Shown here: positions 33,668-45,660 of the stretch, one piece after another
Layout of the letters: each line of letters starts with the position of its first letter
Numbering within the stretch: position 1 is the first letter of the stretch
Source: Arabidopsis thaliana
Taxonomy: Eukaryota; Streptophyta; Magnoliopsida; Brassicales; Brassicaceae
Reading direction: 5' to 3'
Length of the DNA: 64,000 nt
Assembly (NCBI RefSeq): GCF_000001735.4
Contig: NC_003070.9
Span: forward strand, 1,798,001-1,862,000
Position numbers and translations under genes: made by a program
Notes under the pieces: generated by a model
The model's input: only the letters and a program-made list of their open reading frames with translations
Databases searched by the model: none
What the model was told of the DNA's origin: nothing

Positions 33668-35070
33668 ATCTTGCGAAAACCTGCAACACAGAGCTTAAAT
33701 CCTTGAGTAAAACTGAGTGTGGAAAACAATCTCATGGATTCTACTTAGTGAATATAGCAAACAAGAATATGCCATCAAGAAGACCAAAACATGTGATCAG
33801 AAAACAGAACCATGTATGTCTGAGGCTCTATCTATTCCTCATCTAATTTCCCATAGGATTCATACTATGCCACAAGAACTTTTTAAAAGAAAAGAGTGAA
33901 ACAAAAATTGCTCAAAGAAACAAAAACTAGGAGCTGGTAACTCCGGTTCAAGTCATAGCTACACCGGAAACTAGAATAAAGTTAGTAAATTGACTCAAAT
34001 TCTGAGTAATGACATCAAAATTCAGCATACACGATTCTGAGATTTTCTACAAACCTAAGCCCTAGATTATCTGAAATAACATGCATACCATTCAATAGAC
34101 AAAGCACAGAGACAGAGCCCAGATAATTGAATTTTACATTCATCTACAACACATAAGAAGAAACGGAAAAAAAAACGTTTTTTTTTATCAACAGAGCAAT
34201 CAAAACCCAGAAACGATTAACAAGTTTCAGAGGTTCAAGAGGAATCAGCTACAATAATAAAAAGGAAAAAATCAAAGTTGAGAGATACAAATAACAAAAG
34301 ACTAATTCAATCGCAGGACAAGGAGCAAACAATAAACCTTTTGCAGCCGAAGAAGAGAAGAATTGTCCAAAAACCCTAATTCAAAAACGAAGACTTGTCA
34401 AGGGAAAAGAAACAAAGAAGATAATCCGATTTTGCTAATCTTCTTTTGTTGTTTGGATTTAGCGTTGAAACGGATGCTGCGAACAGATCCTAAATTCTTC
34501 CGTGGCGTAACGCTTTAGTTCATATCTAATTAATTAAACTTCCAACTGGAAATAAGGTCCAAGTCCAACTAGTAATTATTATTAATAGAATTCAAAATAA
34601 AAATAATATTATTAGTTTGGATTTAACAAAAATTTATGATTATTATGACAAAAAAAATATATGATTATTTACTATGAATATTATAAAATAAAACTATATA
34701 CCATATGATTTTTTCCCTAATCAAGTATGAGATTATATAATTCAAACTATAAGATTTTTTTCCCTTAATTTTTACACCTAATCAAGTAAAAAGGAAAAAA
34801 ATTAGAAAAAGAAAAAGAAAAGTAATGTTAGTTTTTACTTTTTCCTATTTTTTTTTGTCAAAAATCGTCAAAATAACCAAAAAACATTAAAAAAAAATCC
34901 AAATTAAAATAAATAAAAGAACTTTTGTTTTGGGCTTTCCACATCGTAAACTATAATCGGCGTCTCTCCGGACTCACACCTCATCGAAATTTGGCCATCT
35001 CATCTGGCTTCTTCCCCTCCGGCGTTGGATAACCATCATTACTTCTCGCGCCGGCTTCGAGTGGAACAAT
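33668..35070. other. divergent promoter region between the EDR2-C gene and the CTLH gene
   Basis: Contains the probable 5' UTR intron of the EDR2-C gene (33681-34338) and its first exon (to about 34490), then very AT-rich DNA (34530-34930) and the leader of the plus-strand CTLH gene. The two genes are transcribed away from each other. No further gene is seen. Confidence 0.5.
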
Positions 35071-36516
35071 ATGGATCCTCGTCAATTCGAACACACCGTA
35101 AGTTTTTCTCTCCTTGAAATGTTTTATGACTTCTCTCTCGAGATTTCAGAATTGGAATAACGATCCTGCTCAAAGATGATCGCACCTATTTCATTTGATT
35201 GGATTATGGATTATTCTAGGTTTTCATGAGTGGATATGCATTAGTTATCGTCTTGTGTATTGGTGGTGGTTCTTAGTATGAAATAGATCTTGAGGCTTTT
35301 TATCCAGAATTGGAAGCTGTACTAATCTTCCTTAGTACTGCAGTGTTATATTAAGTTATTGGAATCTGGAAACTGTGTATAATGTGTTATTCTCTAAAGA
35401 CTTTTCTTTTGTTAACCAGGTTGTTGCTGATAATGATATTCACAGCATTGTTATGTCATATCTTCTGCACAACTGCTTCAACGAAACTGCGGACTCACTT
35501 GCTTCTTCCACTGGAGTTAAGCAGCCTGCAATTGATCGTGATAACATGGAGAGAAGAAAACGTGAGTTGTACAAGTCATCTTTTGTTCTGCTGTTAAATG
35601 AGTGCTTATGCAATTATGTGATTATATGTTTTGATTGATTGTTCACTTATTCAGAAATAATACATTTTATACTGGAGAGGAAGGCGTTGAAGGCTTTTGA
35701 ACTAACTGAACAACTAGCACAAGACTTGCTTGAGAAAAACAAGGATTTGCAATTCGATCTTCTATGCCTTCATTTTGTGGAGCTAATCTGTGCTGGGAAC
35801 TGGTGAGATTTTATGATTGGTCTTCCATTAGAAACTCTGGTTTTATCTGTGCCTGTAATCTTAAAATGATTCTCTGCGTGTGCAGCACCGAAGCTCTCAA
35901 ATTTGGTAAGACAAGATTGGCTCCTTTTGGGAAGGTCAAAAAATATGTAGAAAAGCTTGAAGTAAGTCTGAATCTTGTTTGATCCTCCATTATATTCGTC
36001 TTGATGTATTGGTAGATTACTTGTTATGTTCTTCCAAATGATGGTAGATTTGTTTTTTCCTGAGACAGGACGTAATGGCATTGCTCGCTTATGAAGACCC
36101 TGAGAAATCCCCAATGTTCCATCTTTTGAGCTCTGAATACCGCCAACAAGTTGCTGATAATCTGAACCGCACAATTCTTGGTCAGTTCTTTTTTATTTTT
36201 ACCTCCACGAAAATCTCTACCGTCCTGTGACCTTAGCAAATTACAAGTTTTAACTCATTCTTCAAATTATGTAGAACACACAAACCACCCGAGCTACACA
36301 CCAATGGAAAGGATCATACAACAGGTGACAGTTGTGAGACAATACTTGACTGAGGAGAATGGCAAAGTAATCGTAGTATTTCAGTATTTTTACTCATATA
36401 TCTGATTCGTTGTAGAAGCCCTGGGAATAGTAGGTGCCTGTGTTTAAACGCTATTTCATGTCTTATGATAGGATGCGTTTCCTCCATTCTCTCTGAAGGA
36501 TTCTCTCAAAGGCTAA
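35071..36516 (+). CDS. LisH-CTLH protein, GID8/TWA1-like
   Basis: Seven exons, 35071-35097, 35420-35561, 35655-35802, 35886-35961, 36069-36180, 36275-36366 and 36472-36516, encode 213 residues; gene order fits AT1G06060. Exon 1 codes for only nine residues (MDPRQFEHT), which makes it easy to miss. The LisH motif covers about residues 14-38 (IHSIVMSYLLHNCFNETADS) and the CTLH motif about 55-112. A CRA-type helical part follows, with KYVEKLEDVMALLAYEDP near its start. Yeast Gid8 and human TWA1 share this layout and are scaffold subunits of the GID/CTLH E3 ubiquitin ligase, so this is a likely plant subunit acting in cytosol and nucleus. Residues before LisH are few, as in GID8. Confidence 0.9.
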
Positions 36517-37200
36517 GATCGCAGGACTACTCCAAAGTTTGCTAGGAGGAGGATATGCTAAGCATTGTCATGTAAATACAAAAAGACCTTGCTCCTCTCT
36601 AAAGTTTGCAAGGTTAGTCTTCCATGGCCACAGGCGGGGTTTCAGTTTGCTGTTACAGGAGATCAATATTGTGAAGGACAGTTTCGGCTTGGTTTGGTTT
36701 GGTTTGGTTCAGTTCTCTACCAGAAGATTGTTTCATCAACTTTGTGTGAGTTTAGTCGATAAATCTGTAATCCATATCTTTGGAATACACATTTCTCTTT
36801 GTAACTATCGTTTATGTTTTGATAGAATACTTGCAAATTCAAGGTTTTATTTTTAGACATCACAATTCAAGACCAAATGAGACTTTTCAAGTAACCAAAA
36901 TGAACAAAAGGCAAAGAATATGAATATGGTTAAACGACTACAGACTTGGACTAAGGACCCATTTCTAACCAAATGACCAAATCCAAGAACTTTTTAAGAG
37001 CTTAGGATCATACAAAGAGAAGATTGTAAACTACCAACAGACGAGAACAAAAGCTTCACTAACAACTTCTAAATCCGCAACTTCTAAGCTGTCTTGTTTT
37101 TAACTCTATAATGCAGTAAATCCCAAATCCATGAGCCTGCGATGAAAAAGAAGATTTTCCAAGAGTAACTTACTAAATTGGACATTAGCACAGTCTAGAC
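36517..37200. other. convergent 3' flanks of the CTLH gene and the bZIP gene
   Basis: Probable 3' UTRs of both genes. A short TTTGGTTTGG repeat occurs near 36690-36710. Plus-strand frames here (36539-36856) resemble no known protein and are rejected. Confidence 0.5.
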
Positions 37201-39116
<1,916 letters not shown>

Positions 39117-39174
39117 TTCAAGAACTTGACCTAAACCCACTAATCTGCATACCATTTATTCCCGAAAAAAGATA

Positions 39175-39362
39175 GATTATATTCCATACTAGAACAGATT
39201 AGGGTTTCATCTTTAGCTATCAAATTCATTTGAAACAATCACACGCTTTATCTCAGCGATTATATTCCATATTAGAACAGATTAGGGTTTCGTCTTAGCT
39301 ATCAGTTTCCTCAACTAAGGAGATACACAACCCTAAAACAATCACACGCTTTATCTTAGCCT
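39175..39362. repeat. tandem duplication in the bZIP69 5' UTR intron
   Basis: Two diverged copies (about 39175-39257 and 39258-39362) share ATTATATTCCATA(C/T)TAGAA, CAGATTAGGGTTTC(A/G)TC, AGCTATCA and AACAATCACACGCTTTATCT. The second is longer by about 20 bases. The duplicated blocks lie in what splice signals suggest is a leader intron of bZIP69. Confidence 0.85.
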
Positions 39363-39558
39363 TAATTCAAAACGAAAACCCTAAAATAAGTAAAAAGATA
39401 GGATCTTTTGAGTTTTCACGCACTTACAGAGATCTAATGAGAAGCCTCCAGAATCCAAAGCAGAATGTCCAAAGAGAGATCAACGAGACACAAAATTAAA
39501 GGTGAAGAAAACTTGAAATTTGAAAAATCACTAAATCAGAGAGATCCGACGAGAGAGG

Positions 39559-39561
39559 AGG

Positions 39562-39592
<31 letters not shown>
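39559..39592. repeat. (GAA)n microsatellite in the bZIP69 leader
   Basis: An uninterrupted GAA run of about eleven units, read as CTT in the gene's direction, probably in the first non-coding exon or core promoter of bZIP69. CTT-rich leaders are common in Arabidopsis. Confidence 0.8.
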
Positions 39593-39593
<1 letters not shown>

Positions 39594-39599
39594 GAACAT

Positions 39600-42500
39600 T
39601 CTCTCTCCCATTAAAGGATCCTTCGAACTAGTGTGCATCAGAAGATTTACGGCGTAAACGATGTCGTTTAAACGTAATTTGGTTCGGGTAAGTGGTACTT
39701 TTGTCGGAATTAGGGTGTAATCAGCTGCGTTAGCGTGTTGCAATGAACGATGTTACTGACCGTTGGATGATGATCAATATGTCTGGTTGGTTCGTGAAGA
39801 GCGTAAATAAATTATTTTTGTCAAATTGGTTCACGTGGTTGCTAATTTTTGGTTGGACCGTCGAGAGTTGCTTGCGAATACTACTACTATTTTTGATGAC
39901 TTTCTAATTTTTCTTTTATAAGAAAATACTAACCAGGAAGTTATAACCATGTGATATGTTTTCAATATTATTAATGCTGACGTACGATTTCTTTCAATCA
40001 TATGAAAATCTAATATTTTAAAAGAGAAATGAAAGAGTTTGAAACCATTGCAATTTCAGTTTCATAAAATATATGTTTCTTACTATTTGTATTTGTCAAC
40101 GCTCTTATAAGTACTGTGATTGTTGTTGATTTCTGGATAAGGGAGCATGGGGACTAATATTCTTTGAAAATAATCTAGAGTGGGCCATCGTTTATGGGCC
40201 GCATGGTAAAAGATAGGGCCCATAGTACTACTACCCATCACACTTGACCGACCTCTCTCACCCATTGACAATTGAATGGGCGTGTTTACTCCTCTCAACA
40301 ACCTCGTCTGGCCATACTTCAATTCAATTCCTAAAATTATGGGATTTGCAAATTATTTGCTAGAAATATTTTCATTCTACCAAAAAATCCGGATATTCGT
40401 AATAATCAAAAGAAAAATAAGTAGTAAAATATATAGTGTTTTTTACAGTGAATTTTTCTGCATATATTCTCACGTGACCTTGTTGGCTCTATAGTCACAA
40501 GTTAAGCCTTAGGGGGTACCCATAACCCATACGAAATAAGGCAGCAATATGATGCCAATTGAAATGGTCAGGCAAGTATATATACAATTATGTTACTCAC
40601 AAAGGATTCTCAAATGAAAAAAAGAAAATGGTTGAAAAGTTCCATTATAGATATGTAGTTTTATAGCAGAGTACGTAATGTAGTTTTCTACAAAATAGGT
40701 GTTATTGCACAGTTTTAGGGTTTGGTATCGTCATATATTGTTCGGCTTTTTTCTTACTTGGAGAATTTAATTGGACCTACATTTCGCTTTCGTATTAAAT
40801 AATTCTAAATACTTACTATTTTTCTGGTTGACGGGGATGTAAAATTTGAGTCTACACTCTAGAGTCTGCTCGTGCATGTCGGGTTTATTTGTATTCATGT
40901 TACTTTTTAGTTGCTTCATATGTTTCTGTAGTTATAGAAAAATGCTTGTTTTCATGGTAGATCAAAGATACATAAAACAGTAAAACTACCTGCTCCATTA
41001 TGTACATAGAACAGCGTGTCCATTTTTTTGTGGAGATCAAGATGATTAACTAAAAGCAAGAAAATCAAACACTAAGCAAATTGAGATGTCAAAATGGTAA
41101 CCAAGATTGACTGGACCATATGTTATTTAGCTAGTTAAAGCATAAACGAGAAGCAAGACCATTATTAAGTACGATACACTAATTAATTAGTAACATTGTT
41201 AGAAAGGTGCACACAAAAAAAAGTAACATTGTTATTTTTCTTCTGACCTTACCCAGACTTGTTCAGACATCAGGTTTTTACCAACAACCTATTGGGTCTC
41301 AGGTTATTCTTTGAGTCCGATTTTTTTTTTATCGTCATAAAAATATATTTGAATTCCTTTCATTACTTGTCAGGGAAAATAATAATGATGACAAAAGATC
41401 ATATGTTTTTTTTTTACTTTTGCATATTTTTACTTCAATGTTTTTATAGTCCAGTAAAAAAGTAGCAGTGGAGGTTCGAATCAATGGCGAGGCATGGCCT
41501 TGAATGGTGGCAAAAGAGAAAGAACCGGATTGGACACCGACCCACATCAGATTTGTCATTAGGATCCCAGAAACAGAGGAAGCCTCATTGAGATCTGTGA
41601 TTCGTCATTTACTACTTTTTATGTTGTAATTAACCTTAATAATAGGTTAATATATATAAAACAAAATTTGTGTTACTGGTGAATGGTAAAGAAACAATGG
41701 GTCGGACCCCTTGTGGTTTTTGCAGGTGCATCATTGACTTTTTGGTCCCAAATCTAATTAATGTCTTCTGTAGTTATGACGTTGAATCTATCACACTGTG
41801 GCCTGTGGGTTCTCTTACAATCTACGAAATAGTTCTTTTGTAGTCTATAGGGTTTATACATTCTATTATTTTATTTTCAAATCTCCTAACTTATATAAGT
41901 TATAAGTGAATTCAACTTTTAAGTGAATTCAATTTTTAAGTGAATTCATGGAGTATAAGTTATAAGTGAATTCAATTTTCTTTAACTTATAACCTTTCTG
42001 AAGTTTTTTTGAACCAAATGATTTTTAAAACTGCTAATATATTATAATGCCCGATAATTTTAGATGAACAAAAATGCTAGTTATAAAACATCGATAAAGA
42101 AATCAGCTGAGATAGACAATATTTGCCGTTTCATTAATTACTTTGCATGTATGAATAAATTTCACAAGAACTCGATTTTTTCTTTCTAAGCTGAGTAAAT
42201 AATGTTTTCGTTGTTACGATGTTAAGACTACGAAGATGTGGATGGGTTATCATTCTGTATGGATGGGGGAATACATTTTGTGTAGAGATGTTTCCATGGA
42301 TCAAAAGTCGTTTTTTCATTGTTATTATCTATTCATATTTTGATCGAGATACAGATAACCTCAAACTTTAACATACGCGGTTGTGTGTATTTGTGTATAT
42401 ACATTGCATAAACATAAAACTCACTTTTTATAGATTAGTGATTATAATTAATACGGTATGGTTTGGTACTCGAAGTTGAGCTGCCTAGATGGCCTGATTT

Positions 42501-43530
42501 CCCCTGTACCGCAAATAATTTCATTTCTTTAGTTTTTTCAATCATTTCTAAACTTTTCATATCTGAATGTATAAAGTTTTTTTTGGTTGTAATAAAGTTA
42601 CATTACAAGAAAAGAAATTGTGGATATGATAATTTTTTTCTTTCGCTCTATAGTATATTATTTATATGGACATAAGAAATACTAATGAAATAGTATATTT
42701 TCTGCTATTTAAAGAAAAGCAAAAATATACTATTTAATTAGTTTTTTTTTTTGTCAATCTAGTTAGTAATTCTTATTGTCCAAAAAGAAAAAGAAAAGCA
42801 AAAATATACTTTTTTAGATTGTCCAAAGAATAAAATAATACAATAAAATTAAAACTATCAATTAGAAAACATTCTATTATTTTGCTAATATGATAACTAT
42901 ATAAAAGATTTCTATTAAAAGTAGAAGGTAGAACGATTTATGAAATGGGCCATTTTTCTGCTGTTGCTAGCTATGATCATGTTCAAAGTACGGAGATATG
43001 GGTATCTATATTTGTATATAGAGTATTGATAAATGAGTAGTGACTATATTCTATGTACAATGGTGGAAATGGTCCATTGATTGATGTTTTAATTTCCTTT
43101 TCTTTATTTATTTTTCCTTCGTATACATTTTTAGACACCGAAAGGAAGAAAAAATGGCCATACACATGGTGTTCGCATTTAAAGAGGTTCGAACTTACCC
43201 ACTATCCATGATCCATCTATCAGCCATGCTCGGCAGAAATATTTTAGGCATTCTGCATTGATCATATCAAGTTAATAAATACATTTCTAACTCTCTTATC
43301 GTATAAGAAATTTATAAAAAAAATAAGCTTGTATGATTTTCTCCATGAACCTGATATGCATTTGCACTTTGCAGTATCTTTTCGACAGCATGCGTTTTTG
43401 ACTGTTCTGTTATTCTTAATTTCTTATTACTACGGGACATGCATCTGTTTTCCATTTCTCCATATGCCTAGCAAAAAAAAAACGAAATAATAATTAAATA
43501 GTAGTACATTTGTTTTTTGGTTTTAAGAAA
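39600..43530. other. gene-free AT-rich DNA
   Basis: The first few hundred bases are the bZIP69 promoter. The rest holds only short frames without recognisable protein similarity. I find no RNA gene and no transposase or polymerase domain. A small repeat at 41904-41974 is listed separately. Confidence 0.5.
41904..41974. repeat. four copies of AAGTGAATTCA
   Basis: Exact copies at 41904-41914, 41921-41931, 41938-41948 and 41964-41974, spaced 17, 17 and 26 bases. The first and last are each preceded by AAGTTAT, so the outer segment TATAAGTTATAAGTGAATTC is itself repeated. Each carries an EcoRI-type GAATTC palindrome. Confidence 0.85.
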
Positions 43531-43820
43531 TAGTACAAGCTAGAGTAAGTGCATGTAATATATATATATATATATGTATATGTATGTATGTATACATAAA
43601 CATATTACATGCACTTATTAACGAAGTCAATATCGAGCTCCGTGTCAGGTTTATGCGTACATGCATGATGCATCTATGGTTTCCAATAATAATAATAATA
43701 TTACTACAACAAGTTAATGAAGTGTTATGAGGCCAACGTCCCAACTGCAACAATTTACAGATATAATGAAAAGTGGCCCTGGAGAAGGAATGTATTAGCT
43801 AAGCCTAAGTAGTCGTTAGT
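43531..43820 (+). other. detached duplicate of the ADS1 upstream region
   Basis: Similar by eye to 45240-45490, the DNA just upstream of ADS1. Shared blocks include AGTACAAG, GTGTCAG(G/C)TTTATGC, CAAGTTAATGAAGTG, CGTCCCAACTGCAACAATTT followed by ACAGAT, and CGTTAGT. No ADS exon follows it: DNA from 43830 on has no desaturase coding similarity. It is therefore a promoter-region fragment copied without its gene, or all that remains of a lost upstream ADS copy. Confidence 0.7.
43546..43617. repeat. 16-bp perfect inverted repeat around an AT-rich loop
   Basis: TAAGTGCATGTAATAT (43546-43561) is exactly reverse-complemented at 43602-43617, with a 40-base (TA)n-rich spacer. It could extrude a cruciform or fold as a short RNA hairpin. 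The ADS1 upstream DNA (45250-45290) has only a degenerate form of the left arm and no right arm, so the hairpin formed or was inserted in this copy. Confidence 0.8.
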
Positions 43821-44068
43821 TCGAACAATTTGTTCATACGTTTCTTATTTTGGTTTTTGAATGTTAATATTTCTTTTTGACATGAACGACTTCTCGTCAC
43901 CATTATTACGTTTTAAAAATTCAAAAAAATTGCTTAACAAATTTTCTCTAAATTATTACGCATCTTATAAGCCAACACTTTCACAATTGTATATTGTTTA
44001 CAGAAAATATTTGACTTTACATAGTGACGGTTTTTTCGTCTAACTTCTACCATTCCCAACGATTTATG

Positions 44069-44175
44069 AATATCGCTACAACGTAATAAAACCGCGTCAT
44101 GGTTAATTTGTTCCTAGTGACGAAATATCGCTACAACGTAATAATTAAAACCGCGTCATAGTTTGTTCCTAGTGA
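44069..44175. repeat. two tandem ~54-bp units
   Basis: AATATCGCTACAACGTAATA, then AAACCGCGTCAT, then TTGTTCCTAGTGA occurs at 44069-44123 and again at 44124-44175 with small indels. The units are unusually GC-rich and CpG-bearing (ACCGCGTCA) for this AT-rich stretch. Confidence 0.85.
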
Positions 44176-44179
44176 GTAA

Positions 44180-44640
44180 AAATGTTTCATTTCTTCCTTT
44201 TTTTTTTTTTGAGTTTTTAATTTATTTTTCAAATGCTTTCTTAGTTTTGGAGATTAGATAGTTGCTAGATAAAGATAGTAAGATGGCATTCATTAATTTT
44301 TACCAAATTTTAAGTAAAACTCGTTCTTCTTCTCTGGGATATATGCATGTGCTTTGCATATCTTTCTTAGTTTGAAGATTAGATGATTGCTAAAAATCTC
44401 ATTAACCGATTCTTCCTTATTAATTCAAGAAAGATATATTAATCAATATACATGTTCTTCCATCTCGTCCTTATTTTTGGAGATTAGATAGTTGCTAAGT
44501 GAGAATACGTGAATTAATATCTTCTAACTTCAAGAAAGAGTGGTTTTCTTCTTTGGGATATTTGCATGTGCTTTCCATTTCTTCCTTATCTTTCAGGATG
44601 AGGTATCGATGGTTGCTAAGCAATTACACTAATTAATTTC
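44180..44640. repeat. degenerate ~110-125-bp tandem array, about four units
   Basis: A core like TTAGTTTTGGAGATTAGATA followed by GTTGCTA occurs near 44240, 44366, 44472 and (weakly) 44585. Between cores, GGATAT(A/T)TGCATGTGCTTT and TTCTTCCTTAT recur. The units have diverged, so the array is not young. No coding potential is seen. Confidence 0.7.
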
Positions 44641-45660
44641 ATTCGAACTCATATAAGTTTCGTTCATTAATTTATTAGAGATATAGGAGTCCTGATGTTG
44701 CTTGGTCCACCACATACACAATATAGTATTAAGAAAAAAATTATTATTGACATAAAACAACATATAGAAAAATTCAAACTTTTTCTAACAAGAAGCTAAC
44801 AAGATACATGGTTGAGATATCTTGATTAAAAAGATGATTTTCTATTACTTCTAATCTCCAAAAAATAAAATATTTAGAAAGTGAATCTGTTTTGAAATGG
44901 TAAATTATATTCATTAATTACTTTAACATGTTATATCGAAGACGAAATGAGTGAACTCGAAGATGATTTCTTGAATATATAAAAGTAAACAAACAAATCG
45001 TGAGAAAGAGTAGAAATGAAGGGTCTAAATTTTGTTGATATCCGTTGCTCTAAAAATATTTGTAGTATAGTCTTGTATTCTCTAGATTGTCACCAATAAG
45101 CCTAATTAACGGTAACAAAGAAACCGTACGTGTTCATATAACGGCATATAGAAGGCTATTCAAAAACAGAAATGACAAAATCAAAGCTATAAATATGGAT
45201 GTACATATACATTGAATTAGCATCCATAAAATAAAAAATAGTACAAGATTGAAGAATTGCATGAAATACGGGTATGTATATCACAATACTAAATCAAAAT
45301 CGAGGTCTGTGTCAGCTTTATGCTTACATAGTTACATGCATCTATCTATGGATTCCAACAATAGAAATATTTTATTATTTTCACACCAAGTTAATGAAGT
45401 GATAACGACTACGTCCCAACTGCAACAATTTACAGATAGGATAAAAAAGAGGTAGCATGCATTAGAGAATAAATTACGGCGTCCGTTAGTAAGTCAATTC
45501 ACTCTATTCAATTTTTTACCCTCCATGCTACTATAAATTACAACGATACTCACTCACAAAACCTAAACCACTATAACACTCTTTATACAAACTTCAAATC
45601 CACAAAGAGTCTTTTTTTTTTTTTCTCTTCGACTTAGCTTATACATAGTTTTATTACAAG
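44641..45660. other. ADS1 upstream region and promoter
   Basis: AT-rich DNA with no gene. A TATA box TATAAAT lies at about 45532-45538, some 125 bases before the ADS1 start codon. The segment 45240-45490 is the parent or sister of the copy at 43531-43820. Confidence 0.6.

Noticed and set aside
39600-45200. Search for a hidden gene, retroelement or transposase in the 5.5-kb gap before ADS1
   Set aside because: Only short frames were found, with no reverse transcriptase, integrase, capsid or transposase motifs and no long terminal repeats; only local repeats and the ADS1 upstream copy are supported.
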